A stretch of 5,519 nt of DNA from Clostridia bacterium (GTDB lineage: Bacteria; Bacillota; Clostridia; Christensenellales; UBA1242): assembly GCA_017964105.1 (NCBI GenBank), contig JAGCSP010000055.1, forward strand, positions 1-5,519, in the 5' to 3' direction. The notes under the pieces are model-generated. The model searched no databases. It had not been told where the DNA came from and was given only the letters and a program-made list of their open reading frames with translations. This document shows positions 1 through 5,519 of this stretch, piece after piece. A program made the position numbers and the translations under genes. Position 1 is the first letter of the stretch. Each line of letters starts with the position of its first letter.

Positions 1-1
1 C

Positions 2-829
2 TTAAATGCACATGAACAAAAAGTTGCAGTGACATCAGACCTTGAAACACTTAAAGGTTATGATGCAAATAGTGAACTTGGACTAATTGTTCAAACAGTT
101 GGTAAAAACCTTACTATGAAACATAATCAATTGCATGAGGTGTATGACTATTATTATGGTTACACAAGTTTTGCAAAAGATGTAAAGAGCAGTTCACAAA
201 AAGCTGTGAATAAAGCAATTAGTGCATATTCTACCAATTTGGATACACTATCTGGTAAATTAGCAGAAGCAATTAAATATCACGATAGTATCTATGAATC
301 TGGTGAACCTAGTTCGGCACAACTTAGTCAACTTAATAGTTATTATGAGTCAGTAAGAAATGCATTACTAAATACAAATAAATCACTTGCAGCATTAAAT
401 GATGAATTACAAAGTTTCGTTAAAACATATGTATTTGGTGGAGAGGCAGCATTTGACGTAAAAGCATGCGAACTAGATATACTTCAACAAAGTGTTAAAT
501 TTGCATTAGAAAATTTCACTGCAGATGCAGCAGCTAATGCAGAATACGATGACTCTGTTGCAAAGTTCTATTCAAAATATTTGCAAATCATAGATACAGT
601 GTCAGCAGAACAAGCAGAGATTGTTGATTGTTATACAAAACTAAATGTAAGCACCACAGCAGATGGTACTGGTGAAACATACTTATCAAAAGTTATTAGA
701 CTTACTGATACTGAACAATCAGCACTAAAAAATGGTGACCCAGAAGTGAAAGGTAGAATCTTTGGTGCAGGTGGCGGCGAAGCGTTGTTTGAAGCAGCAC
801 AAATGTTACTTACAAAGTATGGATTTTAA
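2..829 (+). CDS. Helix-rich protein of unknown function, 5'-truncated
   Basis: I do not recognise this family. The reading frame is open to the window edge, giving 275 visible residues. A GTG at 29 could be a start, but it has no Shine-Dalgarno upstream and the frame continues through it, so the true start and any signal peptide probably lie outside the window. The visible protein is rich in Ala, Ser, Asn, Lys and Tyr with few Pro. It looks like long amphipathic helices with coiled-coil character, for example the stretch about 60-140 residues after the GTG. A Tyr cluster (VYDYYYGY) lies at nt 140-163 and a Gly-rich turn (FGAGGGEALF) lies near the C terminus. No catalytic motif is visible. It ends 22 bases before the lipoprotein gene with no terminator between them, so the two are probably cotranscribed. 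The Tyr cluster and the helical stretch after it resemble the middle of that lipoprotein, suggesting a diverged tandem copy. A cell-surface or exported location is inferred only from this neighbour. Confidence 0.75.
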   Translation, partial: LNAHEQKVAVTSDLETLKGYDANSELGLIVQTVGKNLTMKHNQLHEVYDYYYGYTSFAKDVKSSSQKAVNKAISAYSTNLDTLSGKLAEAIKYHDSIYESGEPSSAQLSQLNSYYESVRNALLNTNKSLAALNDELQSFVKTYVFGGEAAFDVKACELDILQQSVKFALENFTADAAANAEYDDSVAKFYSKYLQIIDTVSAEQAEIVDCYTKLNVSTTADGTGETYLSKVIRLTDTEQSALKNGDPEVKGRIFGAGGGEALFEAAQMLLTKYGF

Positions 830-834
830 TAGTT

Positions 835-842
835 AGGGGAGG
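835..842 (+). promoter_or_regulatory. Ribosome binding site of the lipoprotein gene
   Basis: AGGGGAGG is a near-perfect match to the anti-Shine-Dalgarno complement and lies 9 bases before the ATG at 852. It sits just past the stop codon of the preceding gene and fixes the lipoprotein start. Its strength suggests efficient translation. Confidence 0.85.
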
Positions 843-851
843 ATAAAGAAA

Positions 852-2075
852 ATGAAAAAGAATAAAATATTATCATTATTATTAGCACCTGTCTTGGCTA
901 CTGGAATACTAGCAGGATGTGGTGAGAGTGACAAAATTACTGATGCATACACCACATACAAAAATATACAAGCAAATTATGCAACCCTTGGCCAAGTGGT
1001 TGAAACCACTAGCGAAAATCCATATGAATACACTAGATACACAAGTGCATCATCCGATTTGTATTATATAAGACAAGTAGATGGTCAATATGAACTTACA
1101 TATCTAGTGGATGCATCATATGATGTTGCGTTATTGAATAGTGCAAATGTAGCAGCTATTCGCAATAAAGGAGACGTCACAGAATTAACTAAAGGCGATA
1201 ATGTTTACGATGGATATTATGGTGTACTAAAAGTACAAGACACAATTGTAAAAGCAGTATATAACTACTACAATAATCATGCTGCAAACTTCTATAAAAT
1301 TATGGAAGGCGTAAAAGTTGAAAAAGCAGATGCAAAAGAATTAAATAAACGTGCAGATGCTTTGCAAAGAGCAACAGCAACTTTCCATGCAGCAAAAGAT
1401 GTATTTGAAACAAGCATAACCACAGCAGGTGGCGTGAATGTGCACGGATTTATCTTCAATGGCTATGCAAAAGCTTACAATGACTTCATTGAATCAAGTT
1501 TAAATTTTGTAGAGTATTTCAAAGATTTGCATATTAAATATGTAATTAAAGAAGATTTATATAAAAATGGTGATGACACCGAACGTGTAAAAGACGAAAT
1601 GATTTTGAATGTGGCAAAAGTTCTATATATGGAAGATTTAAAATCATTTAATTACTCTGATTGTGATTTAAGTGATTTAACATATGACTTAGTAATGCAT
1701 TCAGAAGCATCAAATAATTATGCAAAATTATTGCAAGTATTACTTTCTAAGAACACATCTACAAACCCATCATCCACAGGCAAAGTGTTTGAATTATTAA
1801 ATGCACACACAACAATGTTATCAACAGATGAAAGCGTAGTATTTAAGGCAATTGTTGAAGCATTTAATAAAAAAGTGGGATTGTATCAAAGTGTGTATGG
1901 CCAAGTGAAAATGTATGAATATAACAGAGCACGTTCTGGCTATGGTACAGTTGACAAAACAACATATATGAATAGCCAATCTGCAGAAATGCAATCAAAA
2001 TATAATTTCATAGATGACTTCTACAACTACACATTCTCACAATATGCAAACTACATACTTTCATTGATTAACTAA
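852..2075 (+). CDS. Putative lipoprotein of unknown function
   Basis: This 407-residue protein begins with a classic lipoprotein signal: basic MKKNK, a hydrophobic stretch at residues 6-19, then lipobox LAGC with the lipidated Cys at 23. It should be processed by Lgt and signal peptidase II and anchored on the outer face of the cytoplasmic membrane. The mature protein is rich in Tyr, Asn, Ala and Lys. Residues about 30-125 look mixed, with several short strand-like segments. Residues about 130-400 look mostly helical. No enzymatic or binding-protein motif is recognisable, and there is no second membrane segment. The start is supported by a strong Shine-Dalgarno 9 bases upstream. It is the last gene of an operon that includes the preceding helical protein, and a terminator starts 8 bases after its stop. 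Residues about 136-231 can be laid beside the preceding protein with nearly equal spacing, so the two may be paralogues. The lipoprotein call is confident; the function is unknown. Confidence 0.9.
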   Translation: MKKNKILSLLLAPVLATGILAGCGESDKITDAYTTYKNIQANYATLGQVVETTSENPYEYTRYTSASSDLYYIRQVDGQYELTYLVDASYDVALLNSANVAAIRNKGDVTELTKGDNVYDGYYGVLKVQDTIVKAVYNYYNNHAANFYKIMEGVKVEKADAKELNKRADALQRATATFHAAKDVFETSITTAGGVNVHGFIFNGYAKAYNDFIESSLNFVEYFKDLHIKYVIKEDLYKNGDDTERVKDEMILNVAKVLYMEDLKSFNYSDCDLSDLTYDLVMHSEASNNYAKLLQVLLSKNTSTNPSSTGKVFELLNAHTTMLSTDESVVFKAIVEAFNKKVGLYQSVYGQVKMYEYNRARSGYGTVDKTTYMNSQSAEMQSKYNFIDDFYNYTFSQYANYILSLIN

Positions 2076-2083
2076 AAGTAAAT

Positions 2084-2114
2084 AAAAACAACCAATTTAT
2101 TTGGTTGTTTTTTT
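2084..2114 (+). terminator. Intrinsic terminator after the lipoprotein gene
   Basis: A perfect 12-bp stem pairs 2084-2095 (AAAAACAACCAA) with 2101-2112 (TTGGTTGTTTTT) around the 5-base loop TTTAT, with the T run continuing to 2114. It lies 8 bases after the lipoprotein stop and ends the left operon. The complementary strand also carries a T-rich tail, so it could work in both directions, but no minus-strand gene is seen nearby. Confidence 0.9.
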
Positions 2115-2133
2115 AATGTATTTTTGGTACAAT
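2105..2133 (+). promoter_or_regulatory. Sigma-A-type promoter for gltX
   Basis: The -35 box TTGTTT (2105-2110) and the -10 box TACAAT (2128-2133) are separated by 17 bases, with TGG just before the -10 forming an extended -10 element. Transcription would start near 2140, leaving a leader of about 20 bases before the ATG at 2160. That is too short for a T-box or other riboswitch. The -35 box overlaps the right arm of the upstream terminator. Confidence 0.7.
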
Positions 2134-2147
2134 GTGTACGACTATAT

Positions 2148-2153
2148 AAGGGG
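2148..2153 (+). promoter_or_regulatory. Ribosome binding site that fixes the gltX start
   Basis: AAGGGG lies 6 bases before the ATG at 2160. It favours that ATG over the in-frame TTG at 2124. The TTG lies upstream of the predicted transcription start and overlaps the promoter, so it is unlikely to be in the mRNA. Confidence 0.8.
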
Positions 2154-2159
2154 AATACA

Positions 2160-3821
2160 ATGGACTACAAAAAATTAGCTGAGTTATTATATCCAGAAGT
2201 AGATAAAGATATTGATTATTACATGACAAAATATCCGGCAAGAAATTTGCCAGTGGGTGCTGAGGTTACTCGCTTTGCACCTAGCCCTACCGGATATTTG
2301 CATTTTGGTGGATTGTATCAAGCAGTAATAGGTTATTTTGTTGCCAAAACAACAGGTGGCACATTTTATTTGCGTCTAGAAGATACAGACCAAAAACGCC
2401 AAATTGCAGATGCAGGCACAGCATTATATCATGCACTTACATCTTTTGATATTGTTCCAGATGAAGGTTACACTGGCGACAATACACCTGATGTGGGTAA
2501 TTATGGTCCATATGTGCAAAGTAATCGTGTGGATATATATAAATGCTTTGCAAAACATTTAGTGTCAATTGGTAGAGCTTTCCCATGTTTTTGCGATAAA
2601 GCAGAAAGTAAGGATGACGTGCTAAAACGCAGAGTAGAAGAATTGGATGAAAGTGAAACAATCACAGATCATGATGATTGTAGGAACTTAAGTTATGAAG
2701 AAGTAGAAAGTAACATTAAGGCAGGCAAAAAATGGGCATTAAGATTAAAATCTGTGGGTGATCCATCTAAAACTTTTGAATTTACAGATGAAATTAAAGG
2801 CAAAAGAGAAATTAGATACAATGCAAAAGATATTGTTATTATGAAAAACAATGGCATTCCACCATATGCATTTGCACACCTTGTGGATGATACACTAATG
2901 CACACAACCACAGTTGTAAGAGGTGAAGAATGGTATCAATCTGTTGCAGCACATGTAGAATTATTTGATGCGTTTGGTCTAAAGCACCCAAAATATGCAC
3001 ACACACCTGTGCTTTGCAAATTGGATAACGGCAACAAACGTAAATTATCCAAACGTAAAGATGTAGAAGCAGATGCAAGATATTTTTTGGATAAAGGATA
3101 TCCTGTGGATGCAATTATCAGTTATCTTGTAAACATTGTAAATAGTGATTATGAAGAGTGGGCAAAAAATAACCAAGATAAGAGTGTGTGGGACTTTGAA
3201 TTAAAGTTATCCAAAATTGGCTCAAACAACCCAATGTTTGATTTTGATAAACTAAACGACTATTCCAAATCATACATTGCAACCCTTAGCGCTCAAGAGT
3301 TGTATGACAAAACTTATGCATGGGCAAAATTGTATGATAACGACTTTGCTACATATATGAAAACAAACAAAGATTATGTGTTGCAAGTTTTAAATATTGA
3401 TAGGGACGTACAAAAACCACGTAAAGATATTATCTACTATAGCATGGTAAAAGAATACTTTGATTACATGTTTAGTCCTGTTACAGATTTAACTTACGAT
3501 TTTAGTGTATTTCCAAAGTATGATAAAGAATTATTATGCAAAATTATAAATAATTATGCATTATCATTTGATGCAAAATTAGATAAAAACGCATGGTTCG
3601 AATCCATTAAGGAACTAGCACAAAAATTAGGTTTCTGCACAGACAACAAAGAATACAAAGCAAATCCAGACAAATATCAAGGAAATACCGCAGATATTTG
3701 TGCTGTTATAAGGTATGCATTTACGGGTAGATTAAATACACCAGATTTGTATTCAATTTGTGTAATACTAGGGCATGATGAATTAGTGCATCGTGCCACA
3801 TACATTGAAAGTATCATTTAA
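2160..3821 (+). CDS. gltX: Glutamate--tRNA ligase (GluRS), long clostridial-type form
   Basis: This cytoplasmic class I aminoacyl-tRNA synthetase attaches glutamate to tRNA-Glu using ATP. In bacteria lacking GlnRS, such enzymes often also mischarge tRNA-Gln for GatCAB. The 553-residue protein shows RFAPSPTGYLHFGG at 38-51 (HIGH motif as HFGG, 48-51), LRLEDTDQKR at 71-80, a CxC pair (C143, C145) with C174 in the zinc-region insertion, DDTLMHTTTVVRGEEW at 243-258, and KLSKR at 295-299 (KMSKS motif). The remainder, from about 330, is the helical anticodon-binding part. It is longer than the usual 470-490 residues. It has about 37 residues before the RFAPSPTG motif, and RKLSKRKD in place of the common KKLSKRHG. 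From memory, both traits match the long GluRS form of Clostridium. The start is ATG 2160, set by AAGGGG and by the position of the promoter. It has its own promoter and probably shares a transcript with the ABC-F gene 9 bases downstream. Confidence 0.95.
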   Translation: MDYKKLAELLYPEVDKDIDYYMTKYPARNLPVGAEVTRFAPSPTGYLHFGGLYQAVIGYFVAKTTGGTFYLRLEDTDQKRQIADAGTALYHALTSFDIVPDEGYTGDNTPDVGNYGPYVQSNRVDIYKCFAKHLVSIGRAFPCFCDKAESKDDVLKRRVEELDESETITDHDDCRNLSYEEVESNIKAGKKWALRLKSVGDPSKTFEFTDEIKGKREIRYNAKDIVIMKNNGIPPYAFAHLVDDTLMHTTTVVRGEEWYQSVAAHVELFDAFGLKHPKYAHTPVLCKLDNGNKRKLSKRKDVEADARYFLDKGYPVDAIISYLVNIVNSDYEEWAKNNQDKSVWDFELKLSKIGSNNPMFDFDKLNDYSKSYIATLSAQELYDKTYAWAKLYDNDFATYMKTNKDYVLQVLNIDRDVQKPRKDIIYYSMVKEYFDYMFSPVTDLTYDFSVFPKYDKELLCKIINNYALSFDAKLDKNAWFESIKELAQKLGFCTDNKEYKANPDKYQGNTADICAVIRYAFTGRLNTPDLYSICVILGHDELVHRATYIESII

Positions 3822-3830
3822 TGAATAATT

Positions 3831-5384
3831 ATGAGCATTATATCAATTAACAATTTTTCACAAAATTTTGGCGATAAACCACTTTTTGAAGATGCAAATT
3901 TTAGCCTTAACCCAGGTGAAAAGATTGGTCTTGTTGGGCTAAATGGAGCAGGAAAGAGTACACTAATTAAAATTATCACTGGTAGTGTGCTACTCGATAA
4001 AGGTGAGTTGTATATTAATAGGCGCTATAATATTAAATATCTTGACCAGTATGCAGAGGTTAAGGGAGAAAACACCATCAAAGAATATTTGGCTGGTGCT
4101 TTTTCTCATCTATATAAAATTGAAGAAAAATTGAATAAAGTAAACGAGCAACTTGGCACAGAACAAAACCCAGCAAGATTAGAAAAACTAATGTATGAAA
4201 GCGGTGATTTGTTTGAGAAGTTGTCTGAAGAAAACTTTTGGGCAATAGATAGCAACATTCAAAAGGTTGCATCAGGCCTTGGTGTTACAGCGCTCGGGCT
4301 TGATACAATAGTATCGCATTTGTCTGGTGGCCAACGTGCCAAAGTAATGCTTGCCAAATTATTACTAGAAGATCCTGACGTAATGATATTAGACGAGCCA
4401 ACAAACTTTTTGGACGTAAATCACATAGATTGGCTCACAAAATTTATTAAATCAAGCGATAAATCATTTATCATTGTTAGCCACGATGACCATTTTATTA
4501 ATGATGTGGTAACTCACGTGTGTGATGTGGATGGTGGCAAAGTCACAAGATATGTTGGGAATCTAACAAAAATGCGTGAAATTAAGGCAGAACAAAAAGA
4601 ACTCACAGCAAAAAGTTACGAAAACCAACAAAAAGAAATTAAGCGTTTGCAAGATTACATTGATAGAAATAAGGCACGTGCTGCTACTGCAAAAATGGCA
4701 AGATCAAGAGAACGCAAACTAGAAAAAATGGATATGATTACGCCACCTAGCGAGCAAGTGGAGCCAACTTTTAGTTTTAATTACAAAGCATTTGCTGGCA
4801 ATATGGTTGTAAAGGTAGAAGATTTAATGGTGGGGTATGACAAACCACTATTAAAACAAAATTTAAATTTTGAATTAAATAATGGCGACCGCATTGCTAT
4901 TAGTGGATTTAATGGAATTGGAAAATCTACACTACTAAAAACAATTTTGGGTATTATTCCTGCAATTAGTGGAAGTGTAACAATTGCACGCAATGTAGTG
5001 GTGGGGTACTATGAGCAAGAAAATAATTTCAATCATTTTGAAGGAACTCCACTTGGCTACATTACAAATATGTTTCCAAAATTAGGCGAAAAAGCAGCAA
5101 GAGCAGCATTGTCTAAATGTGGGCTTAGTAGCATTCATGCACGCAAACAAATTAGTCAATTATCTGGTGGTGAGCAAAGCAAAATAAAACTATGTGTTTT
5201 GTCGCTAACGCCATGCAATTTATTGATTTTAGATGAACCAACAAATCACTTAGATATGCTTGCAATTAACCATTTGCAAAAGGTGATAGCCGAATTTGAA
5301 GGAAGTGTGCTATTTGTAAGTCACAGCAAACCATTTGTAAAGGCACTTGCGACAAGGGTAATTGACCTTGAAAAAGTTGTTTAA
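3831..5384 (+). CDS. ABC-F family ATPase (ribosome-associated, YkpA/YbiT-like)
   Basis: This 517-residue soluble protein has two ATP-binding domains and no membrane segments, which is the ABC-F layout. Family members bind the ribosomal E site and act in translation; some give resistance to ribosome-targeting antibiotics. Domain 1 has Walker A GLNGAGKST (36-44), Q-loop Q73, an arm-like helical insertion at about 77-150, signature LSGGQ (164-168), Walker B with catalytic E189 in LDEPTNFLD, and H-loop H218. A charged helical linker runs from about 246 to 306, with a basic Arg/Lys/Ala-rich tip (277-299) expected to approach P-site tRNA. Domain 2 has Walker A GFNGIGKST (359-367), Q396, LSGGEQ (444-449), E469 in LDEPTNHLD, and H498. 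Both sites look competent to hydrolyse ATP. There is no C-terminal extension. The linker and N terminus resemble Bacillus YkpA and E. coli YbiT from memory, so a housekeeping role seems likelier than resistance. The start has no Shine-Dalgarno, but the N terminus fits the family, so reinitiation after gltX is likely. Confidence 0.93.
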   Translation: MSIISINNFSQNFGDKPLFEDANFSLNPGEKIGLVGLNGAGKSTLIKIITGSVLLDKGELYINRRYNIKYLDQYAEVKGENTIKEYLAGAFSHLYKIEEKLNKVNEQLGTEQNPARLEKLMYESGDLFEKLSEENFWAIDSNIQKVASGLGVTALGLDTIVSHLSGGQRAKVMLAKLLLEDPDVMILDEPTNFLDVNHIDWLTKFIKSSDKSFIIVSHDDHFINDVVTHVCDVDGGKVTRYVGNLTKMREIKAEQKELTAKSYENQQKEIKRLQDYIDRNKARAATAKMARSRERKLEKMDMITPPSEQVEPTFSFNYKAFAGNMVVKVEDLMVGYDKPLLKQNLNFELNNGDRIAISGFNGIGKSTLLKTILGIIPAISGSVTIARNVVVGYYEQENNFNHFEGTPLGYITNMFPKLGEKAARAALSKCGLSSIHARKQISQLSGGEQSKIKLCVLSLTPCNLLILDEPTNHLDMLAINHLQKVIAEFEGSVLFVSHSKPFVKALATRVIDLEKVV

Positions 5385-5412
5385 AAAAATAATCTAAATT
5401 ACCAAAAAAATA

Positions 5413-5441
5413 TTGACATAGGTTATTCTATTTGATATTAT
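5413..5441 (+). promoter_or_regulatory. Strong sigma-A promoter for tRNA-Ala
   Basis: A perfect -35 box TTGACA (5413-5418) and a -10 box TATTAT (5436-5441) are separated by 17 bases. TGA before the -10 supplies an extended -10. Transcription would start near 5447-5448, about 22 bases before the mature tRNA. Such near-consensus promoters are typical of stable RNA genes. It may drive a longer tRNA or rRNA cluster beyond the window. Confidence 0.85.
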
Positions 5442-5444
5442 ATA

Positions 5445-5467
5445 AAAGCACAAGTTGAATGTGCTTT
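5445..5467 (+). other. Inverted repeat in the tRNA leader
   Basis: AAAGCACA (5445-5452) pairs perfectly with TGTGCTTT (5460-5467) around the 7-base loop AGTTGAA. It ends 2 bases before the mature tRNA 5' end. No T run follows; the next bases are GTGGGGG. It is therefore a poor intrinsic terminator for the ABC-F gene and more likely a leader hairpin next to the RNase P cut site. With a start near 5448, only about five pairs (GCACA/TGTGC) would be in the RNA. Confidence 0.6.
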
Positions 5468-5469
5468 GT

Positions 5470-5519
5470 GGGGGTATAGCTCAGCTGGCTAGAGCACCTG
5501 CCTTGCAAGCAGGGGGTCA
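5470..5519 (+). tRNA. tRNA-Ala (anticodon TGC), 3'-truncated
   Basis: The first 50 bases of a tRNA are present. The acceptor 5' strand is GGGGGTA (5470-5476), followed by TA. The D arm pairs GCTC (5479-5482) with GAGC (5492-5495) around a loop containing GG. The anticodon stem pairs CCTGC (5497-5501) with GCAGG (5509-5513), and the loop CTTGCAA holds anticodon TGC at 5504-5506, which reads alanine codons. The variable loop begins at 5514. The T arm and acceptor 3' strand lie beyond the window end. Sequence and layout closely match bacterial tRNA-Ala(UGC), which often sits in rRNA operons; whether that holds here cannot be seen. Confidence 0.96.

Noticed and set aside
29..31. GTG as the start of the first gene
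   Set aside because: No Shine-Dalgarno precedes it and the frame stays open to base 2, so the gene more likely begins outside the window.
2124..2159. In-frame TTG start giving gltX 12 extra residues
   Set aside because: It lies upstream of the predicted transcription start and overlaps the -10 box. ATG 2160 has AAGGGG at good spacing and gives an N terminus (MDYKKLAELL) like long GluRS relatives.
2134..2159. T-box riboswitch controlling gltX
   Set aside because: The predicted leader is only about 20 bases, and there is no specifier stem, T-box sequence or antiterminator.
2437..3114. Minus-strand open frames of 72-91 codons opposite gltX
   Set aside because: They lie opposite a strongly supported gene and encode His/Leu/Tyr-rich sequence with no recognisable motif. 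They are shadows of the coding strand.
3821..3850. Nine-codon frame whose ATG overlaps the gltX stop codon (TAATG)
   Set aside because: It is very short, has no Shine-Dalgarno and ends inside the ABC-F gene. It could help reinitiation but cannot be supported as a gene.
4078..4993. Minus-strand open frames of 64-70 codons opposite the ABC-F gene
   Set aside because: They lie inside a gene with complete ABC motifs, have no ribosome site or family resemblance, and are shadows.
1..5384. Use of TGA as a tryptophan codon (mollicute code)
   Set aside because: No in-frame TGA occurs in any gene and tryptophan is encoded by TGG, so the standard code suffices.
1..5519. CRISPR array, insertion sequence, phage or defence system
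   Set aside because: There are no regularly spaced repeats, terminal inverted repeats or transposase, nuclease or toxin motifs. Genes fill nearly all the window and base composition looks even.

Overview
The window reads as low-GC (roughly one third G+C by eye) DNA from a Firmicutes-like bacterium. Supporting signs are a strong Gram-positive-style Shine-Dalgarno (AGGGGAGG), a lipobox lipoprotein, sigma-A-type promoters with extended -10 elements, U-tailed terminator architecture, and a long glutamyl-tRNA synthetase of the type I know from Clostridia. The standard genetic code fits: all four stop codons are TAA, and no TGA interrupts a gene. I cannot name the species. An uncultured Clostridia- or Bacilli-related lineage is plausible.

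Left part (1-2114): two consecutive plus-strand genes form the end of an operon that begins outside the window. The first is truncated at its 5' end and encodes a helix-rich protein of unknown function. The second encodes a 407-residue lipoprotein, also helix-rich and of unknown function. The two look like distant tandem paralogues. A clean intrinsic terminator follows them.

Middle and right part (2105-5384): a promoter whose -35 box lies inside the terminator's right arm drives gltX (glutamate--tRNA ligase). Nine bases after gltX comes a gene for an ABC-F ATPase with two ATP-binding domains, which has no visible Shine-Dalgarno. The two genes probably form a bicistronic transcript for translation functions: charging tRNA with glutamate, and acting on ribosomes.

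Right edge (5413-5519): a near-consensus promoter, a small leader hairpin and the first 50 bases of tRNA-Ala(TGC), which is cut by the window end.

I see no mobile element, CRISPR array, phage gene or defence system. Most of the window is ordinary housekeeping sequence. The pair of uncharacterised helical, probably surface-associated proteins at the left is the least explained part.
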